64,000 nt of DNA from Morinoia aosen (GCA_030386875.1 CM059569.1:37983842-38047841), one strand, 5' to 3'; numbered from the stretch's first letter, positions 22,378 through 36,200 are shown. Program-made: numbers and translations. Notes: generated from the letters alone by a model not told the origin.

Positions 22378-25300
22378 ATGGAAAGCTGTCAGAGCAAAAA
22401 TGGAAAATGTTGTGAATTGTCCAATAGTGTTGTAAGGTTTGGATGTATAAATGTGCGTGGATGGAATGCAGGAAAGTTAAATGACCTTGTAGCAGAATTT
22501 GAGAATGGAGATTTGGATTGTGTTGGTGTAGTAGAGACCCAAATGCGTGATAGTCAGTTTAAAATGTAAGGAGAGTAAGTACTACATGATTGGAAAAGGG
22601 CGTGTAAGTTGGCAAAAAAGAGGTGGTGGAGTTGGTCTCATTGTAAAAAATGCTCGAAATTGGAAATTAGAAGAAATTCCTGTTGGAAATGAACCTGAGA
22701 GTGAAGATCTGTTAGTAATAAAGTGTGAAAGAATGCATGCCAGAGAATGTGTTATTGTGGTTGTATGCTATATGACAACTGATGGTATTTTAGCTCATCA
22801 AGAGAATGTAAAAAAGTATGAAATATTAACAAGAATTGTGCAAGAGCATTGCAGATGCCCTCTGATTTTGATGGGTGATATGAATGGCCATGTTGGTATA
22901 CTTGGTGAGCCTGTGAATGCAAATGGACAAAAATTGATTGATTTCTGTGATGAGAATGAACTTGAGAACCTAAATGTAACAATAGGAAATGGCTTGCATA
23001 CATGGCAAAGCAGGGAATGTAAAACTGCAATTGACTATATGATAGTGAATAGTAGAGCAAGAGAGTGTGTCAAAGAAATGTTTGTAGATGAAGATGGTTT
23101 TGATATTGATAGTGACCATAAAATGCTTGTACTAGAATATAATTGGGGTGGAAAGGAGCCGATGCAGAAGGCCAGCAGAGTAAGAGAAAATTGGCATATT
23201 AAAATGGCAAACTGGGAAGAATTTAGAAATGAATTGAGTAGATGTAACTGGAACAGGTGTGGAAATGTAAATGACCTAAATAAGGAGATTGCAAGAACCT
23301 TGTATGATGTGGCAGAGCAAAAGATCGGTAGAATGAAATGCAAGAAAAGTACAGGGAATGCTAGGTGGTTTACGAGTGAGATAAAGGAAGAACGAACGAG
23401 AAGGAAGATTTTAAATAAAAAACAACGCAGTATGAGGAAAATGTATGAAAGACGCAGAATTACTGAGGATGAATGGCAGAGTGTATGGAATGAGTACAAG
23501 GACCAGCAGAAGAAAGTAAAGAGAATGATCAATGAGGCTAGGGTTAAAGAAGAGAGACACCAAGTTGAAAATCTAAGAAAGAAAGGTCCAGATGGAATAA
23601 AAGATTGGTATAGGTTTATACAAGGTAATGATAGAGGTAGTGAAGTTCAAGTTGATGAATTAGTAGTCAATGGTTGCAGTGTGCAAGATAGGATGCAAAT
23701 GGTGAAAGCAGTTGAAGAATACTGGGAGGACATTGGTGGAATGTATGAGCAGGTTACAGATGATGAACCAATAAATTTTCTGATAGATGAACATGAACTG
23801 CAAATGGAAGACGAAATCACTTGTGAAGAGATTGTAAGTTTTTTGAAGAAAGTGAAAAATGGAAAGGCATGTGGCCCTGATAAGATACCATATGAGTTCT
23901 ATAAATGTGGAGGAGAGAGTGTAGTCAGTATGTTGAAATGTTTATTTGATGAGATATGGAAGAGTGAAAGAGTACCGGATGACTGGAACAAGTGTAATGT
24001 AGTTCTGTTGCATAAGGGTGGACATAAGAGTATGAAAGAACTTAAAAATTACAGACCAATTGCACTGGGTGACACCGTATGTAAGATCTTTTGTGGTATT
24101 TTGAATGAGAGAATGAAAAATTTAGTTGAGGAATTAGGAGTCCTGGGAGAAGAACAGAATGGTTTTAGGCAAGATACACGGGGGGAGGATAATCTGTTTG
24201 TAGTGAGTGAAATAATTGAGCGAATGAAGAAGGATAACAAGAAGGTATATTTAGCATTCCTGGATATTGAAAAGGCGTATGACAGAGTGGATCGGGTTAG
24301 GCTGTTTGAAATTTTGAGAAAAGTTGGTTTTAGCAGAAAAATAGTGAACATTGTACAGAGTCTGTATGAGAACACAAGTGCTATCTACAGGTTAGGAAAT
24401 TTGGAAACAGGGCAAGTGAGGAGTGTTAGAGGAGTGAGACAGGGCTGTACTCTGTCCCCCCCTGTTGTTTGGATTGTACACAGAAGAATTAGCAGTTCGA
24501 CTGAGAGGGAGTGGTTTAGGACTGAAAGTTGGTAATGAGAGACTGAGCTGTTTGTTGTATGCTGATGATGTGGTTGTGGTTAGTGAATGTGGTCATGAAC
24601 TACAAAGGATGCTTGACATTGTGAATGGATATAGTACAGATTTCAAGATGAACTTTGGTGCCGATAAAAGTAAGGTCATGGTTATAAATAGTGATGAGAC
24701 TGATAGAGACAGACTGTGGAATATTGGAGAAATCAGAATAGGTAGAACAAAAGAATACAAATATCTAGGTTGTATGATGAGTGAAGATGGATGTACTAGA
24801 ACTAAAGGTGAGAAAGTGGCTAAAGCAATGCAGTGGAGTGGACGGTTAGGTAGTGTGGCCAGATACAGAGCAAACAAGTACGAATGTGTGAGAGGAATGT
24901 GGAAGTATGTTGCTGTACCTAGTGTCATGTATGGTATGAGTGCTCTTGCTTGGAATGGAAGTGATCTTGAAAAGCTGGATGTGATACAAAATAAGGTAGG
25001 ACGTGTAGCATTGGGTGCTCCAAAATGGACAGCTTTAGAGGCCATTAGAGGTGACCTAGGGTGGAGCCTATTTTCAGAAAGAATGATGAAAGCTGTGCTG
25101 AATTATAAGGTGAGAATTGAAAGAATGCAGAATAGCAGGTGGGTAAGGCGAATCTTTGAATGGAATCTGAGTGTAAGCTATCGGGAGAAAGTATGTTGGG
25201 GGCATGCAAGGAAACTCAGTATGCAAAAGATTATTCATGTTAGAATTGGGAGACCTGTGGATGACTGGAGTTTAATAAATGTAGGAGGTGTAGGGCCTGA

Positions 25301-25793
25301 GTGGGACTGCAAGAGGTGGAAGAAAGAGATTGAGAGACAAACAAAAGAGTATGGATTGAATAAGTGGAAGCTTAGCATGATGCGGAAGCCTACACTTAAC
25401 TGGTATATGAAAAAGAAAGCACCTAAGTTTGAGCTGTTCTATGATGGTAGTTTTGGAAGTCAACTCTTGTTTGCTGTGAGATGTAAGTCATTGAGTGTGA
25501 ACAGACGTACATGGAGATGGAATGAGAATAATAACAGATTATGTCAGCAGTGTAATAGTGGAGTAGAGGAAACAATTGAGCATTTTGTGCTGGAATGTAG
25601 TAAGTATGAGCAAGAGAGAGAGAGTTTTATGAATGTGGTGTCTGAGCAGTATGGAGAGAATGAGTGGAATGCCAGATGTGCTGAAGATGATTGCGGTATG
25701 AGCTGTCTTGCTGGATTGGATCAGGAGTGTAATGCGAGTATCACTGAGGCTATGAAAGTGTTTCTTGTGCGTGCCTGGAGTAAGAGACAGTGA
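22378..25793 (+). pseudogene. LINE ORF2, APE endonuclease and reverse transcriptase, two frameshifts
   Basis: Starts immediately after the ORF1 stop. Endonuclease motifs: INVRGWN, VVETQ, MGDMNGH and SDHKML. Reverse transcriptase: NYRPIALGD, NGFRQ, AFLDIEKAYDR, RQGCTLSP and LLYADDVVVV. The C-terminus has CQQC..H....C (a knuckle-like cluster around 25548-25590). The reading frame changes near 22565 and again at a C7 run near 24460 within the RQGCTLSP motif, so the copy is not functional as sequenced; the C-run could also be a sequencing error. No RNase H domain is seen. Confidence 0.82.
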
Positions 25794-26046
25794 CTGGAAT
25801 GAGCCAGTCTGGTAGAATGGGCTGTAATGACCCAATATGCCTGGGGATGGTGTTTTGACACACTGGCTATCCCAGTGACGCCATCCAATGGCAGCTTGTG
25901 ACAAGGATTGGTAGATCCTGAGTAGTTTAGTGGACAAGTCTGGTACCAGACGCTGAACTCTTTGTGTGATAACTGTGGAGGGAATTGTAGGCCGTTACAA
26001 AGGCCCCGACACTGTCGGCCCTCAATTTCAAGTTCAAGTTCAAGTT

Positions 26047-27247
26047 AAAACTTGACGGATTCATCGTACGCTGCGGTTTCAGTTTGAACGGCAGCTGAGA
26101 GCAGTTTGTTTACTTTAGGAGGCATTGCAGAGAGACTAATTCCTATGCTGGAGATGTCTCAATGCGAGATTTTTCATGAAGGCTGTAGAGATGTCTAGTT
26201 CGTGGTATTAATTAATCAATTTTCTGCTCCGACACGACTATGAAAATCTTTTGTAGCTTTCAAGCCCAGCTCACAAAACCATCGAATTTTTTGTTTCCTG
26301 TCAGGACAAGTCAGATTTATCTTTTTCTGCTGCTCGTCAGCAGGCTATTTAGACATCTTCGAGTCAGATTTGTCTTGTAGTCATAATTAAGTATTTGTAG
26401 ACAATGCTACTAGGTAATGAAGGTTACTCCAAAATTAAGCTTAGCTTCCGATTCATAGGCCTAGTTAGTTACATTTTAATCGTTTTTCTTCATTCAGTTT
26501 TGCTGTCTTTTATTTTTATAAATTAAATTACGTAAATTCTGATACGAAACTACTTATATTGCAGCTGACATAAAAGTAAGTAGCTAAATGTTAAATAACA
26601 AATGCTAGCCACTTTGTTTGACAATATAGAAGTTATTTTATGAAAGCTTGATTGCTTGATCATGAAAACTTTTGATATCAGCAGGCAGTGCCAGAATAGG
26701 TTCTGTATAGTATTTTATATATATGTGTATGTTCACTATAATAATTTGCATTTGTGTATATATATTGACCCATGTGCTACATTTCCACTTGATATACTCT
26801 TTAAGTGTACAAATTGTGGATTCATTTAATTAATTCATAATTGAACTATAATTTTGTTGAAAATAATTAGTGGCTATTATCAACGTATTAATTTAGTTTG
26901 TAGTGTTATATATTCCTAAAGAGTTTGTATTGCCTAATTAATGTCGGATGTCGATTGATGTAAATTCAAAGTGTACCATGGTACCTAAAAAGTAATAATG
27001 TATAGTTAAGTTATTTGTTTTAAGCAAGACAAATGATGATGTATTCATGATATTGGCTTCATTTACTTATTTAGAATTTGCTTGAATACTAAAATTGGTA
27101 AAATCTCTCCAATCAGTTTATTGTATTATACAAGACTGCATACTATGGTACACATGTAGATGTAAAATTTGTAAATTTAGCAGATGATTTTGATCCTTAA
27201 TATTTTACATCATTTTCAGATATTATTGTTCTATTTATAACATTTCC
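26047..27247. other. SIL1 upstream region
   Basis: AT-rich, with no coding frame. A GC-richer patch at 26060-26170, with TCAGTTTG at about 26079, could be a SIL1 transcription start or 5' UTR exon, but this is a guess. Confidence 0.35.
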
Positions 27248-30200
27248 ATGAAGTTCTTTATTTTACTCGTAGCTTTATTATTCTACATGTGTGCTTTTGT
27301 ATCTGCCTCTGAAAAGAAAGATGCATCTTCAAGTCTTGCTGTTCATGCGGATGCAACAAGCAGTGTGGATATGGATGAGGGCAAAAAAGACAGTTCATCT
27401 GGAAAGATTGGCTCAAAGATATTTATTCCTTCTTCTGATTGGAAGGTAGTAGAAGAAGGTGAGGACAGTCTAGTGTTTTAATGCTTCATTTGTGTATAAT
27501 GTGTCTAAGTTTTTACACATTGACTGTGACGGGTTAGGCTGAAGTTTGACATCCAATTCAAACTTGAATTCAAATGCCATTTAAAATTAATTTAATAGCA
27601 TACATTAGCTGCGTGTATTAAAAAGCATTAATTTCAAAAGATTGCTGAAATCTTTCAAACAATTGATGTCATTTTGCGGCTAGAAAAATTTGAGCACAAC
27701 CCACCGGTGGGTTGTATTGCATGCAACATGTTAATGTATTTTGATGTATTAGTATGATTTCTACCTTGTTATTCCCAAGTATCCCTGAGTTTGGTAACTG
27801 CTTCAGGAATTGTGAGTGGCCTCACTTACTGTGGTTGAGGCTTTTCTAGCCAAGCTATGTAGCTTTCATTGGATCAGTTTCTTAATATGTAATTTTTATA
27901 TAAGTATGTATTATGTTTAAAGTATTTGTTCTCAGTTAAGATATTTACAAATAAGCTGCAAAATCTTATAATAGTGCAAAAAAAGTCATCATCTAAGTTT
28001 GGAGTGTCAAGCTGCAGGAAAGTTGCGCTGAAGTTTTTGAGTGAGCAGCTTGTATTTAAATTAACAGTCATATATATCCTATCAAAAAATAGGGTAAATG
28101 TTGAGGACTTAACCATAATTGATTTTCTAGTTTTGGATGCCAAAATATTGTTAATGAGATCAAAATAAGGTAAATCTGAAGGAGATGACAGTTGTCGATT
28201 TTCCACTTTTTGGTGCCTGAACCTAATTAATTGAATCGAAATAAACAAGTTTTCTTCTATGCACTTTTCGTCTCAAATGAGTATTTTACGATTTATTGCG
28301 GTAAGTTTAGTTTCGTCATTGATGACGAATGCGCTCGAATAAACAGCTACTCATCGATTTTCGAATTTTTGTTGCTTGAAACATGGTAATAACATCGAAA
28401 TAAACAACTTTTCTTCTATACACTTTTTTCGTCAAATGAGTATTTAACGAGGTATAGCGGTAGGTTTGGTTTCGTCTTTCAAGACAGAGCGCGGGAAGCG
28501 AGACGTCATTGCAGTATTGCCATACAACTCGATCAAGGAATTTCTTTCCGCTTCAAAGACTGGAGTTGCGGTAAGTCATTTACCGCTATAACTAATAAAA
28601 TACTCACTTGAGACGAAAAGTGCATAGAAGAAAACTTGCTTATTTTGGTGTCATTAACCATGTTTAGCCATTACAATTTGCAAAATCGACAACTGTCATG
28701 TCCTTCAGATTTACCCAAAATAAATGAGTTTTCTTCAATGCACTTTCCGTCGGAAATGAGTATTTTACAAGTTATAGCGGTAAATGAGTTACCGGAACTC
28801 CAGTGTTTGAGGCGGGAAAAAATATAGCGTGCGGTCCGACGTGAAAGTAAACAGGCGTTGCCGCGCGCCAACCAAGCCAACTTTGCCATAACTCTACTGT
28901 TTGAGGCGGGAAAAAATAAATAAGAGAAGCAAACCCCCCATTACAAACGTAAAGAGGTTGGGTCGTGAGGGGTAGCCACAGTTCTTCTAGTGAAAATTAT
29001 AAATAAAGGTTGTAACCGACCCATTATGTCAAATGATCGAGTGTGTGCAAGCGCGCCAAAACACAAGTAGCCACCACCGCTGCTTCGACGTAACTGGCAG
29101 CCTTGAGATGACCGCAGGTCCGTAACTTCAACCCCGGTATGTTGTGGGTTCGACGTATCTGAGAACATTCGAATCAAGTCGTTTGGATCGACAATATAAC
29201 TCGTCATCTCATTATCTATGTTAATGCATATCAGAATTTCACTTTATTTATAATTTTTGCTAAAAGAACTGTGGCTACCCCTCACGACCCAACCTCTTTA
29301 CGTTTGTAATAGGGTGTTGCTTCCCTTAGTTATTTATTCCCGTCTCAAACACTGGAGTTCCGGTAACTCATTTACCGCTATAATTTTTAAAATACTCATT
29401 TCCGACGGAAAGTGCATTGAAGAAAACTCATTTATTTTGATCTCATTAATAATATTTTGGCATCAAAAATTCGAAAAGCAATTGTGGTCAAGTCCTCAAC
29501 ATTTACCAAAATAGAGCTCATTTTTATTGATTCATATTTTCAATTATATTTAAGGCTTCTAAACTTTATATGACCCATCTGTTATAATGTTGAAAAATAT
29601 ATGTATGTACTAATTGTATTGTTTAAATGAAAATTTAATAACCATTCATATTTTCAATAATATTTACTTCTTAAATAAGGTATGTCATATGCGGCACCTT
29701 AGACAATTGAAAGAAGAAGGCATGTTGAATTCCAAATTTTTTAAACTGAAGATTTTTATTGGGTTTTAGGAAAGTGTTAATTTAAGAAAAATAGAAGTGA
29801 GCAGAAATAAAGTTATTGCCATACCAGTGAAATTTGCATTGGAATTGATATAATCAATGCACTAATGCATCCATTCTCTTTTTCAGATGATATTATCTTC
29901 AATGGCCTTCACTACCGCATCAACATGGCCACAGGCTTAAAGGAGGCTAAGCTCATGGAGGGAAGCGATGGCTCCAAGTACCTTGCAGCAGCCAAACGAT
30001 GGCTGCAAGCCAGACACAAGAAACAAGCTGGCACATCGTTAGAAGCCGAAGAAGAAAAACTCCTCTTGCAAGAGTTTGAAGGGAGTTTTGCCTCAGATGT
30101 GGCTGCAGACCATGACTCTTTCCTGGCGGATGTTATGAAGATTGACGATTCTCTCAGCTCGGGTGATGCGCTGAATCCTGGCAGTGGTGATTTTCAAGAA

Positions 30201-33200
30201 CCCAAAGTGAGCAGCAAATTATTTCTAAACTCTAAAATGTTCAATATTCTGGGCATTCTTGTTGATAAAGATTTATGTCAAAAGGAATTTGATTTGATAA
30301 ATGTGTGAAAGGGAGACCTTGATTAGCTGCAGTGAAAATGTCTCATTATCAATTTTGCCATTTACAAATATATTCTTCTACTTTCACTGGTCTTTCAGGC
30401 TTGAGCTTTTGTTATTCCCAATAAGGATTTAGGAATACTTCAGATGTACTGTGTAATGGGCATTTTATGTCTGAAAAGGTAAAAATAATTTTGTTGGACC
30501 ATTTTTAACTGGAGAAATAAAAGACTGAAGTATGTGTGTTATGTAACCTATATTTTTGTTTCACATCATCGTGTGATTTTGAAAAAGTTAGCAATTTTCT
30601 CCCTTTAATAAACAATAAGATCTGTGCTGTATTGTATAGTTGATGAATATATATATGGCTATGTGAACACTTAACTGTAACTGCACTAGCTTCCATATCT
30701 GTAGCTACACTAGTTTGCACACGCAGTACTAATCTGTTTGGTTGTGAAAATAACTTTTTGTTACTAATAATTTGCAGAATGTACTTGTTATTCTTTACCA
30801 GTAAAATATAAGAGTACATTGTTAAATGTGAATGCTAAATATGCATGTCTCTCACAAATTACTTTGAATTCAGGATAAAGAGTCCTCTGGTCGCAAGTTT
30901 CGTTCTTACGAAGAGCTCAAGCAGGAGTTGGCCGACTTGAACCTCATCATGGAGAGTGAACAGAATGTGGTGGCTAAGAAAATTCTGGTTCACCTCAATC
31001 TTACAACAGTCAGTGAAGAGCTTGAAAGTCTTGCTGACTTTGAATACTTGTTGCACAACAGCGACAATGCGCTGGCTTTCATTGATAATGGTAAGTTTTG
31101 ACTTTCTTGTCGCTTTTCTTCATGAAGACTGAAATGATCTTTAGCCATGGAGGTCATGAGACCATAGCATCCGAATGAGCTGTGTCATCAAGTCTTGAAT
31201 TCATTGACAGTTTCAATTATTCATGTATTAATTTTAATATTACAGAGTTCTGAGTGTCCTTAACTTTTGAGGAGTTGAGTTGAATGAGTACTTGGGCAAG
31301 GAAAGTAAAATTTAATGGAAGTTATTATGAACATAGAAAATGTGAGGGCTCCAGCTGAGAGTTAGGTAGGCCTTCTTTTTGTTGAAATAAAATGTTTTTG
31401 TTATGTTAGCACTTTGACTGCGACGTGCGCCACCGGTGGTACCCGGAGGTAATTTCTATAATGCTGCTGACCAACCAGTAGTCGCAAACTCATTTCCCAT
31501 AAATATTTAATCAAAGCAAAATGAATGCACGACCCAGTTCATGTTTGATATTTTCAAAATAGTTTACTACAATTGACTTGAAATTTGCGTTTGATGTTGA
31601 ACTTTATATTTAGTTGCCGCAGTCTAAGTGTTAAGGACCTTTTTTTCGGTTCACTGCTGTCCTGTTTTTCAACACCTATTAGTTTCTTCTTTGACTTTGA
31701 TCTTGTTTCATAATCATTTTCGACTTAATGTTTCTATGCTCTTTCCGCATAGATTCTGCGTTCCCTCAACTCCATACTAAAGGGTGCCTTCCTCCTTTTC
31801 TTTGGATCACCTTTGAGGCAGATAGGGAGGCTTAAACTGACTAATGATTTAATCTATTATGAACATAGATTTTGTTCTCAAGCTTCGTGCATGTTTATAA
31901 AATTTCAAAACTAATGCATATTGTGCACTCACATTTGACAAATGGTACTGTGCGATTGCACACGATATGCATTTTTTGTTGCTTTTGTTTTGATAGGAGG
32001 TTGACACATTTTTTTGCATGTAAATGTTCATCTTTAAAAGTTTTGAATGTTCTACCTCTACTCATACATAACATAACCTTCATTGATTTTAGATTGTGAG
32101 CTAGCAACAGTTCCTGCACTGCTTTTGTGATTAGGCATGTAACATAAATCACTAACATCTATGAATATTGAACATGTTTTAGTAGGCGTTCAACATAGTG
32201 TCCTCACTGGTGCTAAGTGTATTTTTAACCGCAAGACATGTGGATGTTTTTCTGGTAAGCGAGCTGATGTTTACCTGTACCATTAATTTGTATTAATTTT
32301 GGAACTTTTGTTGGTCTAATTTCCTTTTAAATTATACATTGTTCTTGTAATAGAAATATTTATCGTAAACTGTACAGTAGGAATTCCTTCAAAGTGCCTT
32401 TCCCTTTGTTTATTTTTCAACTGAGCCATGACCAAGGAAGAAAAGCATAAATTACGCACCAAAGTTCAGAGCATGAGCTTTATATATATGTATATAAAAC
32501 TGTTGCTTTCCTTCTGTCTAGTTTTAACTAAGCCATGTTAAAAGTTAAGCACCAAAGTTCAGAGTATGAACTACTTTGCTTGTAACTTGACGTTATTTGG
32601 CTCTTACCAAAGCTCAGAGTATGACTTAAGTGAGTATAAAACTTGACGTTATTTCGCTCCTAGGCGGCTATGAACGCGTGCTGCTCCCTTCCTTGACCAG
32701 CTCGTCATGGGAGGTGCGGCTGCTGGGCTGTCGCCTCGTGTCTGCCTCCGTCCAGAACTTCGCCAAGGCACAAATTGCGGCACACGAGGCTGGGCTGCTC
32801 GCCCGCCTCATCAGCCTCCTCATGGAGGACCAAGTGAGTGCCTGAGATATAGAAGTGCCAGCCTCCTTGTTGTTGGCCACGGTAGAAGAAACAAGGTAGG
32901 GCCAACCTATCTTTTTTTTATCGTGTGGCAATGCTGACGTCATGGCAACGAACCAATAGCAGCACTCATATTGCATCTAGAGACACTGCTAAGCCCCTAA
33001 CCTGGCACCACCATTGGCCTAACGACATGTCGCAATGGTGACGTCATAGAGTTTCTTTGAAGTGAAGCCGTACTATTGGTAAGCCGAGTTTTCCCTCCCG
33101 TGGTAGAGGTTAACTGCTACGTTCATTTGTTACAGAAAACTTCAGTGCAGAGCGCTGCTCTCTCCAGCCTGGGTTCCCTGGTGCGGCATTTTCCCCTTGC

Positions 33201-36200
33201 CCAGCAGCAGCTGGTAGCCCTCGGTCTGGAGGCCGTCAGGACCACCCTTTTAGAGCGTTCTGATGCCCCTGCAGCTCTGCGGTGGAAGGCAGGTCTTCTT
33301 TGGGACTGTGTTTAGGTGTTGCCGAGTGTTGCTGTTGGTCGCAGGTGTTGGTGGTGTAACCACACCTGGTGTTGTGTTGCTGATGTGGTCGAATGTTACT
33401 GTTAGCTGCACAGACGGACATAAGGTAAGCATAAAAGATTCCAACAAATATTCAACACCAGGTGTTGGTGGTGGACCACATCTAATGGCAAACGCTGTCC
33501 GAAATGAGCTTCTGCTGTTGGTCCTCAAACATGTGGGACTATTCCAAATATTGTTGCTTGCGAGCTGTTTAAAATTAGACGGTAAAATCAGTTTCATTGG
33601 AAAAATGAAAATTAAGAAATTTATGTGGTATTGTAAATGCTATCATAAGAGGCACGGACAGATGTGTAGAACATCTATTTGCATCGTGGATTCACGCATC
33701 TAGAAAATGTCTCAACCAACTTGGGAACAATGAAGCTTATCGTGGAAGAAATGAATTTGGATTAGTCAAATTATTTTACGTTATGTGTTATTAAAACGAT
33801 ATTGTGCTCTTACTTTCCATAAAACTTGTTTTAAGAATATAATTTCAATAGTTTAAAACACTACATTTTCAAAAATGCTTCATTTTTGTTTAGACCCTGA
33901 GAAAGCTGTGTATTCAATAGTGTACCCAAATTTTATGCTGCTGGTGTTGCAAAAAATAGGAGTGGCTTCTAGTCAACTCTTTCTGATTTATATTAGTGAG
34001 ACTTTGTATTCACTAGGCAGCGTTTCCATTGTTGTTTTCCTAAGTGATAGCATTTATGTAAAACTACGAGGCTGATTTAATTGAGCATGGATTTATTCTA
34101 AACTTCAATAGTCACTTGCCTTAACGCTGCGTTTAGGGAATTGGTAACCATGAATAGATTAGATTAAATAAGTTTAAGTCTCCCTAATCACAGCAAAGGC
34201 GTCCCAAGAGGGAGGAGTAAGGCGCCATTTAGTATGGTTTTAAGGGAACGCGGAATCCATGCACAAGTTACATAAAAACAGTAAGTTAGGAAAGAAGTTC
34301 ATGAAACAAGATAAAAGTTGAAGAAGAAAGTAGTAGGTGCAAAAAAAAGGATAGCAGTAAACAAAAATAAATGGTGCTTAACAAAAGAAACATTTTACTT
34401 GAAAAACTATGCACCTTGTCCATAGATTTCGCGTTCCTTCAAGTCCATACTAAATGGCACCTTCCTCCTTCCTCTCTTTGGAACGTCGTTATTGCTGTTA
34501 GGGCGGCTTTCAACTAACACCTAACCTAATCTTTAATTTCGTGCAGATGATGAAGCTGCTGAGCGACCTACTGACGGAGAGGCACGGCGAGCAAGGGGAA
34601 GTCTCCCCAGAGAGGCTCGACCAGCTCGCCGCTGCCAACTTGGAGGCTGCCTTGACTGGTCTGGGTTGGTGCCAATTCCTCGTGGAAGAATTCAAAAAAC
34701 TTGATGAAAGTGTAAGGACTATGTCAGTTTTCTTTTTTACCAATTTTTCTATCTGACCGGATTGTTTTAGTTCTTCATGTGTTGAAATACGAAGAAAAAT
34801 TGTTTTTCGTTTTTACTGAAACTATCAATTTTTAAAATTCTTTGCCTCTATCACTCTATAAAAAGTGACGATTTGATGTAACTAACATTATTTTCAGGCT
34901 GAAAATGTACAGAAAGATATGGCATATTTTACAGATTTCCAAAAACTGAAATTACTTCTAATTCACCCTTGAAATGTAGTTTCTCCGAAAAGGTGTTCGG
35001 TGGTGTAAAAGTAAAAACTTGATTAGGATATCTTATTTTATTTTACTTCCATAGTTGACTATGAGTGTCTCTGTCCCTCATCATAGTTTTCAGATAGCAA
35101 GATCAGTTGATTCATCAGGGCCCGAGCTGACAGTTAGGTAGGCTTTCTTTTTGTTGATTAGCAGTAGTAGTAGTAGTATTAGCATCGATTTGCTAGCGCT
35201 TCAGTAATTCGTATTATATCGCGCCGTAGGTCTCACAGTTCAAAAAATATAACATTCACATCGTTTCAGCAAAAGCACATTATATAATCTCTTTTCAAAG
35301 TTTTCACAATTACCATTATGGAGACATAGCAACATCCATCGCAAAAACCGCTTCAATTGCCGCCCACATTTTGTCATCTTATAAGAGCCCCAGTTGATCT
35401 TTGAAGAGATCATCTACAGATCCACGCACACTCCGCTAGCACGGGCAGCCAAAGACCCCAATTCTTTTTGTTGAAATAAAATGTTTTTGTTATGTTAAGG
35501 ACCACCTTTTTTCGGTTCACTGTTGTCCTGTTTTTCAGCACCTACTACTTTCTTCTTCAATTTTGGTCCTGTTTCATAATCTTCTTTCACAATTACTGTT
35601 TCTATGTCCTTTTTGCGTAGATTCCGCGTTTCCTTAACTCCATGCTAAATGGTTCCTTCCTCTCTTTGGATCGCATTTGTTGCTGCGGGTAGGGAGGCTA
35701 AAACTAACGAATAATCTAATATAACTAATCAGTTGATTCAATGTATTGTGCCTGGTATATTCAATAGATGGTATTTTTCTCAAGTAAAAGCAGCACTGTA
35801 TTATTTTCCCAATGCAGGTGTGCTGTGATAATCTTAATTGTAGCTGGTCAACGATGTGCAAAGATCGAGATGTTATTAGTTTGTTTGGATGTTACACTTC
35901 GTCAGATGTTACAGTTTCCTCGATGATACAGTTAATCTAATGTCACAGTTTGCCGCGCCCCTTCCGATGGAGCGAAAGCAGCGCTCAGCACTGGACGCCT
36001 TGCTGCAAGCTGCCGAGTCTTCCAGCAAGCTATGCGAAGACGACCTGCGAGGCTCCCTTCCCCACCTGCGCCTCCTACAGGACAAATTAAGGACCGAACG
36101 CCCTCGCTTAGAGCACCAAAGTTTTGACCACGATGCTGACGAATCAAGTGATGGGGCTTATGATGAGGAGCTGGCCATTCGCATCCAGGGTCTCGTAGAG

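Larger units (their letters stand above)
21390..26046 (+). mobile_element. CR1/L2-like non-LTR retrotransposon with SGNH ORF1
   Basis: About 4.65 kb on the + strand: ORF1 (21427-22377), ORF2 (22378-25793) and a 3' tail of repeated ttcaag units near 26025-26046. A short microsatellite-like 3' end in place of poly(A) fits the CR1/L2 group, as does an SGNH-type ORF1. The 5' limit is uncertain (about 21390). No convincing target-site duplication was found, which is common in CR1. The coding strand is very purine-rich, which explains long open frames on the opposite strand. It ends about 1.2 kb upstream of SIL1. Confidence 0.85.

Noticed and set aside
32834-33135. SIL1 intron as an introner element
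   Set aside because: The MITE ends do not coincide with the splice sites, so the transposon did not create the intron by itself.
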